A stretch of DNA of 64,000 bases from an uncultured Oscillospiraceae bacterium (GCA_934591895.1 CAKTPP010000005.1:104883-168882); one strand, 5' to 3'; shown: positions 24,804 to 34,496, counted from the first letter of the stretch. Translations and numbers: made by a program. The notes: a model not told the origin generated them from the sequence alone.

Positions 24804-25151
24804 GTGAAGATGTTCATTCAGATCACCTTGTGTGCGCTGCTGATCCTGGGCTTTGCGTGGCTGCTGCGGATGCTCGGCTGCGCGCTGCTCACACCGGTGC
24901 GCTCGGGCCGGGACGCACGGCTCACGCTCGTCATACGGGCGCGTGGGGACGCACCGGAGCTCGAACAGCTTCTGCGCGGCATTCGATGGCTGCGCGAGAG
25001 CGGGACGCTCACGGCGGAGGTTCGGCTCGTGGACTGCGGCCTTACGGAGGACGCCCTTGCGCTCTGCGCGCGCGCGGCACGGCGGTGCGAAGATCTGAAA
25101 CTGTGCAAAACAGAGGAAATTTGCCAATGGATGCAAACAGCAACCCAATAG
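24804..25151 (+). CDS. small membrane protein of unknown function
   Basis: I do not recognise this 115-residue protein. It has one N-terminal membrane segment (residues about 4-24), then a soluble domain with the pattern RLTLVIRARGDAPELEQLL and EVRLVDCGLTEDALALC. Many clostridial relatives of this type are annotated only as hypothetical. The start is taken as GTG 24804, 6 bases after aggagaggg; ATG 24810 is the alternative. The 3' end overlaps recD2 by 25 bases, which supports real translation and coupling. The mix of a short anchor and a small alpha/beta domain recalls part of a glycosyltransferase fold, but this is weak. Confidence 0.7.
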   Translation: MKMFIQITLCALLILGFAWLLRMLGCALLTPVRSGRDARLTLVIRARGDAPELEQLLRGIRWLRESGTLTAEVRLVDCGLTEDALALCARAARRCEDLKLCKTEEICQWMQTATQ

Positions 25152-27349
25152 AATTATGCGGGACCGTTGCGGCGGTCATTTATCAAAACGAGGAAAACGG
25201 CTACACCGTGCTCAAGCTCGACGTGGACGACGGCAGTCAGACGATGGTCGTCGGCTGCATTCCGTATGCCGTGCCGGGCGAGTCCATGATCGTCAGCGGC
25301 AATTGGATGACGCACCCGGCGCACGGCCAGCAGTTCAAGGCAGACTTTGCCGAGCGCACCATGCCGGAGACGGCGGATGCCATCTACGCCTACCTCGCCG
25401 GACGCGCCGTGCGCGGTATCGGCCCGGCGACGGCGTCGCTGATGGTGTCGCGCTTCGGTGCCGACACGCTCAACGTGCTCGAATACGAGCCGGAAAAACT
25501 CTGCACGATCAAGGGCATCAGTCTCTCCAAGGCCAGGGCAATGTCGGCGAATTTCCGCCGTCAGGCCGGTATGCGCCGCCTGATCGAGTTTCTGGCCTCG
25601 GCGAACATCCGCCCGGTCATCGCCCTGCGCATGTACCAGTATTACGGGGACGATGCGCTCCAGCTCGTGCAGGACAACCCCTACATACTCGTTTCGGATG
25701 CCATCGGCGCCACATTTCAGGAGGCGGACGCACTGGCACTCGGCCACGGCTTCGACGATCAGAGTGCGGAGCGCGTCGCCGCGGCGACGCTGTATGAGCT
25801 CGCCTACAATGCCGTGCGCGGGCACTGCTTCATCTCCTACCGCAACCTGCTTGCGGCCACGTCACAGCTCAGCGGCGTGCCGGACGAGCTGGTCGCCGGG
25901 AGCGTGGATGCGCTTGTAGAGAGCGGCGAACTGGTGCGCGAGCGGGTCGCCGGGTGTGACGGATGCTATCTCGCGCGCCTGCATGAAGCGGAAGCCTACA
26001 CGGCCGAGCGCCTGCTTGCCATGACGCAGACGGAGTACCGCCGCATGCCGGACACGGAGCAGATCGCCGCGCGCATCGAAGCGCAGCTCGGTCTGACCTT
26101 TGCCGACCAGCAAAAGGAGACGCTGCGCCTCGCCTGCCAGCATCAGGTCATCGCCATCACCGGCGGCCCCGGCACGGGCAAGACGACGTCCATCCGCGCG
26201 ATCCTCGCGCTCTTTGACGCGCTCAGGCTCGATACGCAGCTCGCCGCCCCGACCGGGCGCGCCGCCAAGCGCATGAGCGAGCTGACCGGGCAGAGCGCGC
26301 AGACGATCCACCGCCTGCTCGAGGCCGGCATGAGCGACGACCATCAGGACATCACCTTCCGGCGCGACGAGGATGCCCCGCTTGAGTGCGACGCGGTCAT
26401 TCTCGATGAGTGCTCCATGGTGGACATCTCGCTCATGTGCGCGCTGCTGCGCGCCATGCGGCCGGAGTGCCGGCTCATCCTCGTGGGGGACGCTGACCAG
26501 CTTCCGTCCGTCGGACCGGGCAATGTCTTTTCAGATATCATCCGCAGCGGCGTCGTGCCGACCGTGCGCCTGACGGAGATCTTCCGTCAGGCTGCCGGCA
26601 GCAGCATCGTCTCCTACGCGCACGCGATCAACCGCGGCGAACACCCGCCGCTCACGCAAAACAGCGGAGATTTCTTCTTCCTCCGGCGTGCGGACGCGCA
26701 GAAGGCCGCCGACACGGTCGTCGAGCTGTGCCGGACGCGGCTGCCGAACAATATGAAGATCCCGCCGTCAGACATTCAGGTGCTCACGCCGACACGCAAG
26801 TATGACACCGGCATGGCGGCGCTGAATGTGCGCCTGCAGGCGGCGCTCAACCCGCCGTCGCCCGAGAAGAAGGAGCGGCGCTTTGGCGAGACCGTCTTTC
26901 GCGAGGGCGACCGCGTCATGCAGATCCGCAATGACTATGACATCGTGCTCAAAAACCCGGACGGTACGACGGCCGGAACGGGCGTCTATAACGGCGATGT
27001 CGGTCAGATCACGGCCATCGATCCGCAGACGGAGACACTCTGCGTCTGCTACGACGGAAAGACCGCGACCTATGGCTTCGAGATGCTCAACGAGCTCGAG
27101 CATGCGTGGGTCATGACGGTGCACAAATCGCAGGGCAGCGAGTACCGCGCGGTCGTGCTCTGCATCGGCAAGGCCGGACCCATGCTGCTCACGCGCAGCG
27201 TGCTCTACACGGCCATCACGCGCGCCAAGTCCCTGCTCATCATCGTCGGGGACGAGGGCGCAGCCTATCACATGATCGACAACCAGACGCAGACCCGCCG
27301 CTACAGCGGCCTGCGCGCCCGGCTCTGCGGGGAGTGCGGTGCGGTATGA
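25127..27349 (+). CDS. recD2: RecD2-type 5'-3' DNA helicase
   Basis: RecD2 is an SF1B helicase that works without RecBC and helps genome maintenance. The 740-residue protein has an N-terminal OB-like region and helix-hairpin-helix-like repeats (AVRGIGPATASLM, CTIKGISLSKA). The SF1 motor core follows: Walker A GGPGTGKTTS near residue 346, Walker B LDECSMVD, motif III VGDADQLPSVGPG, and motif VI-like VHKSQGSEYRAV with TAITRAK. The ATG at 25127 lies inside the preceding gene; the much longer open frame upstream is shadow coding. It overlaps comF by ATGA. Confidence 0.94.
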   Translation: MDANSNPIELCGTVAAVIYQNEENGYTVLKLDVDDGSQTMVVGCIPYAVPGESMIVSGNWMTHPAHGQQFKADFAERTMPETADAIYAYLAGRAVRGIGPATASLMVSRFGADTLNVLEYEPEKLCTIKGISLSKARAMSANFRRQAGMRRLIEFLASANIRPVIALRMYQYYGDDALQLVQDNPYILVSDAIGATFQEADALALGHGFDDQSAERVAAATLYELAYNAVRGHCFISYRNLLAATSQLSGVPDELVAGSVDALVESGELVRERVAGCDGCYLARLHEAEAYTAERLLAMTQTEYRRMPDTEQIAARIEAQLGLTFADQQKETLRLACQHQVIAITGGPGTGKTTSIRAILALFDALRLDTQLAAPTGRAAKRMSELTGQSAQTIHRLLEAGMSDDHQDITFRRDEDAPLECDAVILDECSMVDISLMCALLRAMRPECRLILVGDADQLPSVGPGNVFSDIIRSGVVPTVRLTEIFRQAAGSSIVSYAHAINRGEHPPLTQNSGDFFFLRRADAQKAADTVVELCRTRLPNNMKIPPSDIQVLTPTRKYDTGMAALNVRLQAALNPPSPEKKERRFGETVFREGDRVMQIRNDYDIVLKNPDGTTAGTGVYNGDVGQITAIDPQTETLCVCYDGKTATYGFEMLNELEHAWVMTVHKSQGSEYRAVVLCIGKAGPMLLTRSVLYTAITRAKSLLIIVGDEGAAYHMIDNQTQTRRYSGLRARLCGECGAV

Positions 27350-27999
27350 AGGTGGTCACATTTCTGCTCGACCTGCTCTATCCGCCGCGGTGCGCATTCT
27401 GCCATGCTTTTCTCGAGACGAGCGGCGACGGCGTCTGCGCGCACTGTAAAACCGGCCTGTCGTTTGCGCAAAACGGCGGACGGCAGCGCTTTTCGTTCGT
27501 CCGCGCGTGCGTCTCGCCGCTCAATTACGAGGGCGATGTGCGCAAGTCGCTCCTGCGCTACAAATTCGGCGGCGCGACCGGGTACGCAAGGGTCTACGGC
27601 CGCCTCGTTGCCGACACGGTACGCGCGGAGCTGGCAGGGGAGTATGACCTCGTCACGTGGGTCCCGCTGAGCCGCAGACGCCTGCGCGAGCGCGGGTACG
27701 ATCAGGCACGTCTGCTGGCGAAAGCGACGGCGAAGGAGCTCGGGCTTCCGCTCACGCCGACGCTGCATAAGCAGCGCAACACGCAGCCGCAGTCCGGCAC
27801 GGGCGACGCTGCCAAACGCCGCGCGAACATCGCCGGTGCGTACCGCATGAAAACGGGTGCGGACGTGACCGGAAAGCGCATCCTGCTCATGGACGACATC
27901 GTCACGACCGGCGCGACGCTCTCCGAGTGCGCGCGGGTGCTCGGCAAGGCGGGCGCGGAGCAGGTGGTGTGCGCCACGGTCGCGCGCTCCGCTGACTAA
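27346..27999 (+). CDS. comF: ComF-family phosphoribosyltransferase-like protein
   Basis: This 217-residue protein joins an N-terminal zinc-finger-like segment (CAFCHAF and CAHCKTG) to a PRTase-fold domain with the PRPP-binding motif ILLMDDIVTTGATLSE near residue 185. In naturally competent bacteria ComF is needed for DNA uptake; in others the role is unclear. No comE or comG genes are nearby. The ATG at 27346 overlaps recD2 by 4 bases; the longer frame upstream is shadow coding. Confidence 0.92.
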   Translation: MKVVTFLLDLLYPPRCAFCHAFLETSGDGVCAHCKTGLSFAQNGGRQRFSFVRACVSPLNYEGDVRKSLLRYKFGGATGYARVYGRLVADTVRAELAGEYDLVTWVPLSRRRLRERGYDQARLLAKATAKELGLPLTPTLHKQRNTQPQSGTGDAAKRRANIAGAYRMKTGADVTGKRILLMDDIVTTGATLSECARVLGKAGAEQVVCATVARSAD

Positions 28000-28066
28000 A
28001 ACAGCCGCCAGACGGCTACGATCAACTATAACATCCGCAGCGCGGATGATACGGGAGTTTTGCTTT

Positions 28067-29098
28067 ATGATGATTTTTGAACGGGACATTGCCATCGACC
28101 TCGGCACGACCAACATCCGCGTATTCGTGCGTGGCAAGGGCATCATGCTGCGCGAGCCGTCCATCGTGGCGGTCGACAAGTACACCGGCCGCATGCTCAA
28201 GGTCGGTCAGGATGCGCAGAAGATGCTCGGCCGCACGCCGGCGAACATCGTGGCCATCCATCCGATCAGCGCGGGCGTCATCTCGGACTATGACATGACG
28301 GCGCTCATGCTCAAGGAGCTGCTCTCGCGTGTGACGTCGTTCAGCCTCTTCAAGCCGCGCGTGCTCGTCACCGTGCCGAGCAGCGTGACCGGCGTGGAGG
28401 AGCGCAACGTCATCGACGCCGTCATCGAGGCCGGCGCGCGCAAGGTCTATCTGGTCGAGTCCGCCGTGGCGACGGCGGCCGGTGCGGGCGCCGATCTCTC
28501 GAAGCCGGACGGCCATCTGGTCATCGATATCGGCGGCGGCACGACGGAGGTCGCGGTCGTGTCTCTCGGCGGCGTGGTCGAGAGCGAGTCGATCAAGACC
28601 GCCGGTGACGCCTTTGACGAGGCGATCGTGCGCTACGTCCGCCGCAAGCATAACATCCTCATCGGCAAGCGCACGGCCGAGGAGCTCAAGATCGGCATCG
28701 CTTGCCTCGTCCCGCGCGCCGAGGTCGGCATTCAGGAGGTCAAGGGCCGCTGCCTGACGACCGGCCTGCCGAAGTCCGTGAAGATCAGCTCGGTCGAGCT
28801 CGTCGAGGCCATCGCCGAGCCCGCGCGCGACATTCTCGAGACCATCCACATGGTGCTCGAGCGCACGCCGCCGGAGCTCGTTTCGGACATCGCGCAAAAC
28901 GGCATCGTCATGGCCGGCGGCGGCAGCCTGATCTACGGCTTTGACCAGCTCGTCGAGAAGGACACCGGCATCCGCACGACCGTCGTGGACGATGCGCTCT
29001 CGTGCGCGGCGTTCGGCAGCGGCAAGATGCTCATGAACCTCAACGATATGCCCGAGGGCATGGTCAACCTCGCGCGCAAGCGCCAGATGAAAGCGTAA
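28067..29098 (+). CDS. mreB: MreB/Mbl-family rod-shape protein
   Basis: This bacterial actin homologue forms membrane-associated filaments that guide cell-wall synthesis. The 343-residue length is typical. Nucleotide-binding motifs are AIDLGTTNIRVF near residue 8, DIGGGTTEVAVVSLGG near residue 155, and MAGGGSLIYGFD near residue 283. The start is ATG 28067 or 28070, preceded by gggag; a longer in-frame start at 28046 is unlikely. It stands alone, without mreC/mreD, which fits an Mbl- or MreBH-type paralogue as well as MreB. A small hairpin (CATCCGC / GCGGATG, 28032-28048) lies in the leader. Confidence 0.9.
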   Translation: MMIFERDIAIDLGTTNIRVFVRGKGIMLREPSIVAVDKYTGRMLKVGQDAQKMLGRTPANIVAIHPISAGVISDYDMTALMLKELLSRVTSFSLFKPRVLVTVPSSVTGVEERNVIDAVIEAGARKVYLVESAVATAAGAGADLSKPDGHLVIDIGGGTTEVAVVSLGGVVESESIKTAGDAFDEAIVRYVRRKHNILIGKRTAEELKIGIACLVPRAEVGIQEVKGRCLTTGLPKSVKISSVELVEAIAEPARDILETIHMVLERTPPELVSDIAQNGIVMAGGGSLIYGFDQLVEKDTGIRTTVVDDALSCAAFGSGKMLMNLNDMPEGMVNLARKRQMKA

Positions 29099-29230
29099 GC
29101 GTCCCGGCCTTTCCGTGCCGGTCGGTGTTCATGCGCCGTCCCGACCCGGATTTTGGTGCGAGTGTCCAATAAAGGGTGCACTTTCCTTAAAAATTTATAC
29201 AAAAATTTGTGCAAAAAAGCAGTTAAGGTA

Positions 29231-29259
29231 TTGAAATGTAGGAAATTGTATTGTAATAT
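29231..29259 (+). promoter_or_regulatory. possible promoter of GH20-peptide operon
   Basis: TTGAAA (29231-29236), a 17-bp spacer and TAATAT (29254-29259) lie in a 90-base AT-rich stretch that contrasts with the surrounding GC-rich DNA. The same region contains the direct repeat AAAAATTT (around 29189 and 29201). Confidence 0.5.
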
Positions 29260-29342
29260 ATGGAGTAGTATGTTTACCTGCTGTTTTTGCGCGTCCGCGC
29301 GCGCAGACCGGCGGGAAATCGGTATCGAAAGGAATGACAAGA

Positions 29343-32300
29343 ATGAACCAGGCACGGAAAAGAACGGGAACGAAAAAAGTGCTTTCCATGATTCTTGTAC
29401 TGGTCATGCTGCTGAGCCTGCTGTCCATGGCGGCGTTCACGCTGCCGACCGCGGCCAGCTCTGACAGCGCGGCGAGCAATGATGATAGCTTTTATCGCAT
29501 TGTCCATTTGGACTGCGGCCGTGAGTATTTTACAAAGGACTGGATTATTGCGCTGATCAATGAGATGAGCGCGGCTGGCTATAACCAGCTTCAACTGGCC
29601 TTTGGAAACGGTGGCTTCCGCTTCTATCTGAATGATATGGGCGTGGGCAGCTACGGCAGCGACGCGGTTAAGGCTGCGCTTGAGGACGGAAATAACCACT
29701 ATAACACCTACGGCGACGATGGTAAAGGCACTGCCAATGGCGAATGGATGACATACAATCCCGAGAAAAACGCCCTTACAGAGCAGGAGATGGATGCGAT
29801 TATTGTCCATGCAAAGTCCAAGGGTGTCGAGATTGTCCCCATGATCAATACTCCGGGTCATATGCATGCGTTGCTGGCTGCTATGCAGGAATTGGGCATG
29901 AGCAATGTATCTGTGTCTGAAAAAACCGGCTGCATGAATCTGGACAATTCCAATGCTGTCGACTTTACAAAGGCACTGTTGACAAAGTACGTGAATTATT
30001 TTGCAAATAAGGACTGCAAGTTCTTTAATCTGGCAACGGATGAGTACAGCTCCTTCGACACGACTTTCTACAACTATGCCAATAGCCTTGTTGACATTGT
30101 TACTGCTGCGAAAATGACGCCGCGCGTTTTTAACGACAGTTTCCTCTACAGCGGAAATAGCAAAATTAAAAGCAATAATACTTACCCGACGCAAGTTTGC
30201 TATTGGTACCAGGGGAGCGGCGCAAAATCAGCAAATAGTATTTCCAACAGTGGTTATCCCATGATTAACACCAATCATGACTACTATTATGTTTCCACGA
30301 ATGAGTATTGGAATCTTAACAGAGAAGGCTATACCTTTGTTGGCGATTACAATGAATCTACCTGGGTGAGCAAAGCTGAACAATTCAGCAATACAAGTTT
30401 TTACGGCAGCAATGTAAACTCTCCGGTCGGCTCCATGTTCTGCATCTGGTGCAATACACCCGGTAAGAACAATGAGACTGCTATTGCCCAGCAGATTCGT
30501 ATGATTCTGCGTGTCATCGGCGCGCGGATGCAGGACAGTTATGATTACAGTGCTTCCTCTGTACTGGTGGACGGCGGCTTTAAGGCCGACGGCACGATTA
30601 ATAAGCCGAGCGAGACGCAGGAGGATTTCAAGCTCACGCTTCCTGGGTCTGATGGTGCACAGACTCCTACGCTGACTGTGAACGGCACAACAACGCTGAC
30701 GGCGACCACGGAGGCTACGTGGACGAGCAGTGATGAAAGCGTCGTGAAGCTCTCTGCCGCACAGACGGCCAATGCAGCGAAGGCGGCTGCTGTCTCTACT
30801 GCGATTACCGGCACGGCGGTCACTGCCACGGCGGTCGGCGCGGGCACTGCGACGATCACCGCGACCAGCACCACGGATCCTTCCAAGACCGCTCAGATGA
30901 CGCTGACGGTTGCTGCAGGTGATTCGGCTTTGAGCAATGTGAAGCTGCCAATCAACCTGTGGCTTACCAACACCGGTGTGGTGCCGACTGGTTGGGGAAC
31001 TTCTTATAATAGTAATAGTATTAGCAAATCTGGATTTACCTTTGGTACAGATAGCGATAATTCAAAAGACTATTGGAGAACCTTCCGGGCAACATACAAT
31101 TTGTCTGCAGCGGAAAGTAATGTAAATAGCGAACAGGGAGCAAAGATAAGCGATCTTTTGCCTGGTACTGGTACCGCTTATGGATACCGTGGGGCCAGCA
31201 CGCCGGAGTCTTATGCTGTAGACTTTTGGAAGTGCAGCTATAACACCTCCGCAGAGCGTCAAAGCACCGATGGCTGGACGAATAACTCCAACAAGGGGAC
31301 TGTTTTTGAGTATATCCGCTATTGGCAAAACAAATGGGGATACTCTTCTGACGGCAGTACATGGACTGAGATTAAAAATGTTGGCGCAGGGGCAGGGAAG
31401 GATGATGCTGCCAAAAATCAGGTATGCATCTGGTATCGCCAAAAAACTGCCATTACTGAAGAAGTAACGACAGAGATCGTGGACTGGGGCCCGATAAAGT
31501 ATGGCGCGGATCAGTGCCTTCTGGACTTTGCCGTGAAGTATGAATCCGGTGATAAGACGCCCACCTCTTTCCCAGTGGCAAATAAGACGATTGGTTTTGA
31601 TTGTCCTACAAATCAGAACGATGCAAAAAATAATGGCTATGTAACACAGGGCAGCGATGGGTATTATTACCGTACTGTTTACGGTATTGCTGGTGTGGAG
31701 ACCTCAAATTATGAGGTTTATATGATCACCGTGACACCCAGCGCTAATAATCACGGGACAACTATTAATGCTGGTTACTCTGCCGCTACAAGTTATGCGT
31801 ATGCTGGTACGGAAAAGGTCGCTTGGGCCAAGACGGAAGCAGATGCGGATAACTCTAATCTCACAAAAACAGATGACATCACTTATGGCGGCGAAGCGTT
31901 CCTGAAAAAGGTTGATATTTACAAAAATCAGGGTCTGCTTATCACTTACTATGTGCGCGATAAGAGCGCCAATCTGACGGTTCACTATGTCGATCAGAGC
32001 GATGGGGACGAATTCCATTCCTATGGTATTACTACGAATGGTCAGACATTCAGTCCAAATATCAGACTTAACTCCGCTAATTGGAAAGGACCGCTGCTTG
32101 ATGGGACTGTGACAAACATTAAAGGCAAAAAGCAAACTGTCAGTGCAGACCTGAGCACTATGCCCTCAATTTCTGCGAAGTACCGCTATGCAACGGACTA
32201 CACATGTGTCAAGGTTGAGACGAAGAACGACCGCAAGGATGTCTACCTGTATTACACGTTCAATAACAAAGTAAACTATGTTGTTGACTTCGGCTTGCCG

Positions 32301-34139
32301 CTGGAGATTAAGCTGACTGACTTGAGTGCGGAACTTGGCAATGCTAATATTACAAACGTGGCGTTTTTCAGCGCACAGTATGGTACTCTTGTATACGATA
32401 GTGACAGAAAGGTGATTACCTACACGCTGAACGGCATGCTCAGCGAGCAGGAGAGCTTTACAGTTGAAGTTGAAGGTACAAGAGCTGGTCAGAAGAATAC
32501 CGTTGCCTATATCGTTACGATTATTCCTGCCTCGACCGTCTACTATGAGGACAAATTCGTAGAGTTTAGCGGCAATTGGCAGCGAGAGGGCGATACGACA
32601 ACTAACGCCGTGCAGGATCTGGATGCGTTGACGACTCAGAAGACATATGGTTACGACAGTCATTATGGAGCATCCAGTAATTTCTCTCTCGGCAGCGCAA
32701 GGAAGACGACGGTCAGCAGCGCCACCAACAGCAATCCTCCGAAGGCGACCTTCACCTTCAAGGGCACCGGTTTTGACCTCGTTTCCATGACCAGTAAAGA
32801 CACGGGTACGATTCTCGTGGACGTGATCGGCGCGACTGAAAACGGTGTTCAGGTTACGAAGCACTGGATCGTGGATACCTTCTATGGCTACACGAGAAAG
32901 CAGGAGGGTTTCATCGAGTATACTTGGACGAAGGGTAGCGACGGAAAGTGGCACAATAAGGCGGTAGTGATCCCTAAGCTGCCTGAAGGTAAAGACGTCG
33001 GCGGCACGCCGGAAGATGGTGTGACCTACGAGCCGAACTACATTTGGACGGCTGTAGGTGAGGGCGATAATGCCCTTTACCAGATTCCGGTCATCCACTA
33101 TACGGATTTCGACTATGGCACGTATACGGTTACCGTTACGCCGAAATACTCCAGCAAGCGTGACCCCTATTATCAGGCCGACGGAAATAACAACAGCTAT
33201 GACTTCTACCTTGATGGTGTCCGCATCTACAATCCCGCGGGTGACAAGCTGAACAGTCAGTATGTCAAGGACGGCGAGGGCTATGCCCAGTTTACCGAGA
33301 TCCGTGATATGCTAATTGCGGCAAAGGATCTTAAACTCAATACGAGCGCGAATGGTATGGTATTTGTGGATGGCGTCGGCGATACCAGCGAGATTACTGA
33401 TTACACCAACTACGGCCCGAACAACGAGGTATATCTGTCGAAGAATCAGGCCATTGCTTTCAAGATTAGCGACATGAGCAATGTCGATACTATCCAGATC
33501 GGCGCAAAAGCTCCTAAGGGCAACACCACAATGCTGATCAAGGTCAATGGAAATGGAAATGATGTGCAGACGCAGCCTCTGACGACGGCGTCGGATATGT
33601 ACTACAAGTTGGAGAATGTGCAGGCTGGCCAGACGATTGTCATCACCAACGCGGGTGATAATCTGCTGTCCCTGACGACACTGAAGGTGACCTATAAGAG
33701 TGACCCGAGCGCGTCGAACAGCGCCGATCCCGTTGTGGATGAGGAGGTCGTTGCACAGGCACCTGTGATGCTGATGAGCATGCTCTACGGTGAGCCGCAG
33801 ACCTTTGAGCCCGAGCACTTCACGGCCAGCTGGAGCCGCAACGTCCGCAAGGGCGGCACGGCGACGCTGACGGTCAAGGCGTCCGCAGACGTCGAGGCCA
33901 TCACGGTCAACGGCGTAGAGATTACCGCTTATACCACCAAGTCCGCGCGCAGCGTCTGGGGGGCTAAGGAAACCTATCATGTGTTCACCTACCGTGTGAA
34001 GGATGCGGCAACGGCGACCTACAGCATCTGCGCCGTGAACGGCGACGGTGTTGTGAGCGACCCGATCACCGCAAAGCTGACGGTGCGCCCGTCCATCCGC
34101 GACTGGTGGAACGGCATCTTTGACAAATGGAAGCACTGA
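29343..34139 (+). CDS. large secreted GH20-type beta-N-acetylhexosaminidase-like protein
   Basis: This 1598-residue exoprotein probably degrades host or dietary glycans. Residues 1-37 are a signal peptide with a long hydrophobic core (MILVLVMLLSLLSMAAF). Residues about 50-405 match a GH20 catalytic barrel: HLDCGREYFTKDWI, INTPGHMHALL (171-173 PGH) and the catalytic pair Asp233-Glu234 in NLATDEYSS. A Big2-like Ig domain follows (about 430-520). The next 1000 residues are beta-rich and unassigned, and the chain ends in SIRDWWNGIFDKWKH. No SLH, LPxTG or dockerin motif is visible. ATG 29343 is chosen because aaagga is 10 bases upstream; ATG 29334 is too close to it. The middle is AT-richer than both ends. 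The next gene starts 19 bases later. Confidence 0.82.
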   Translation: MNQARKRTGTKKVLSMILVLVMLLSLLSMAAFTLPTAASSDSAASNDDSFYRIVHLDCGREYFTKDWIIALINEMSAAGYNQLQLAFGNGGFRFYLNDMGVGSYGSDAVKAALEDGNNHYNTYGDDGKGTANGEWMTYNPEKNALTEQEMDAIIVHAKSKGVEIVPMINTPGHMHALLAAMQELGMSNVSVSEKTGCMNLDNSNAVDFTKALLTKYVNYFANKDCKFFNLATDEYSSFDTTFYNYANSLVDIVTAAKMTPRVFNDSFLYSGNSKIKSNNTYPTQVCYWYQGSGAKSANSISNSGYPMINTNHDYYYVSTNEYWNLNREGYTFVGDYNESTWVSKAEQFSNTSFYGSNVNSPVGSMFCIWCNTPGKNNETAIAQQIRMILRVIGARMQDSYDYSASSVLVDGGFKADGTINKPSETQEDFKLTLPGSDGAQTPTLTVNGTTTLTATTEATWTSSDESVVKLSAAQTANAAKAAAVSTAITGTAVTATAVGAGTATITATSTTDPSKTAQMTLTVAAGDSALSNVKLPINLWLTNTGVVPTGWGTSYNSNSISKSGFTFGTDSDNSKDYWRTFRATYNLSAAESNVNSEQGAKISDLLPGTGTAYGYRGASTPESYAVDFWKCSYNTSAERQSTDGWTNNSNKGTVFEYIRYWQNKWGYSSDGSTWTEIKNVGAGAGKDDAAKNQVCIWYRQKTAITEEVTTEIVDWGPIKYGADQCLLDFAVKYESGDKTPTSFPVANKTIGFDCPTNQNDAKNNGYVTQGSDGYYYRTVYGIAGVETSNYEVYMITVTPSANNHGTTINAGYSAATSYAYAGTEKVAWAKTEADADNSNLTKTDDITYGGEAFLKKVDIYKNQGLLITYYVRDKSANLTVHYVDQSDGDEFHSYGITTNGQTFSPNIRLNSANWKGPLLDGTVTNIKGKKQTVSADLSTMPSISAKYRYATDYTCVKVETKNDRKDVYLYYTFNNKVNYVVDFGLPLEIKLTDLSAELGNANITNVAFFSAQYGTLVYDSDRKVITYTLNGMLSEQESFTVEVEGTRAGQKNTVAYIVTIIPASTVYYEDKFVEFSGNWQREGDTTTNAVQDLDALTTQKTYGYDSHYGASSNFSLGSARKTTVSSATNSNPPKATFTFKGTGFDLVSMTSKDTGTILVDVIGATENGVQVTKHWIVDTFYGYTRKQEGFIEYTWTKGSDGKWHNKAVVIPKLPEGKDVGGTPEDGVTYEPNYIWTAVGEGDNALYQIPVIHYTDFDYGTYTVTVTPKYSSKRDPYYQADGNNNSYDFYLDGVRIYNPAGDKLNSQYVKDGEGYAQFTEIRDMLIAAKDLKLNTSANGMVFVDGVGDTSEITDYTNYGPNNEVYLSKNQAIAFKISDMSNVDTIQIGAKAPKGNTTMLIKVNGNGNDVQTQPLTTASDMYYKLENVQAGQTIVITNAGDNLLSLTTLKVTYKSDPSASNSADPVVDEEVVAQAPVMLMSMLYGEPQTFEPEHFTASWSRNVRKGGTATLTVKASADVEAITVNGVEITAYTTKSARSVWGAKETYHVFTYRVKDAATATYSICAVNGDGVVSDPITAKLTVRPSIRDWWNGIFDKWKH

Positions 34140-34158
34140 GAGAGGAGTGATCGAAATC

Positions 34159-34395
34159 ATGAAGAAAACCTATGTCAGACCCGAAGTATATTTCGAGAGC
34201 TTTGAACTGAGTGCTAACATTGCAGCGGGATGTGAAGCAATATCCAACAGCGCGCAGAATATGTGTGAGATTATTGATAGGGAATTGGGAGTTAGCGTTT
34301 TTGCTGAAGGCGTTTGTGTTTACCACGCGCCTAATAGTGGGGATAAGCCTTGCTATGATGTGCCGCAAGCTAATTATAATGTTTTCACTTCCTGA
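34159..34395 (+). CDS. candidate RiPP precursor peptide (YxxP leader, four Cys)
   Basis: This 78-residue peptide starts at ATG 34159, with agaggag upstream. Its N terminus KKTYVRPEVYFESFELS carries Y5-x-x-P8, the motif that lasso-peptide leaders present to PqqD-like recognition proteins. The segment SANIAAGC follows, then an S/N-rich C-terminal half. Cysteines are at 25, 36, 53 and 65, and the last residue is Ser78. There is no signal peptide or membrane segment. It is 19 bases after the GH20 gene and 20 bases before a strong terminator; the modification-type genes lie beyond it. Precursor status is inferred from motif and context. The alternative is a small cytosolic protein tied to the GH20 gene. 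Confidence 0.6.
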   Translation: MKKTYVRPEVYFESFELSANIAAGCEAISNSAQNMCEIIDRELGVSVFAEGVCVYHAPNSGDKPCYDVPQANYNVFTS

Positions 34396-34414
34396 CGCAG
34401 CCTAACACACGAAC

Positions 34415-34444
34415 TGCCCTGCCCGATCGGGCAGGGCATTTTTT
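34415..34444 (+). terminator. intrinsic terminator after the peptide gene
   Basis: A perfect 10-bp stem TGCCCTGCCC / GGGCAGGGCA with loop GATC is followed by six T. It separates the GH20-peptide unit from the lipoprotein-kinase-radical SAM unit, for which I find no good promoter, so it could act as a leaky attenuator. Confidence 0.92.
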
Positions 34445-34496
34445 CAGAATCCCGGACGCCGCGCCCCACGCGGCGTGCAGCAAAGGAGCGACCACT

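Noticed and set aside
28003..28048. Hairpins between comF and mreB as a terminator
   Set aside because: The stems are short and no T run follows, so I mention the hairpin only in the mreB entry.
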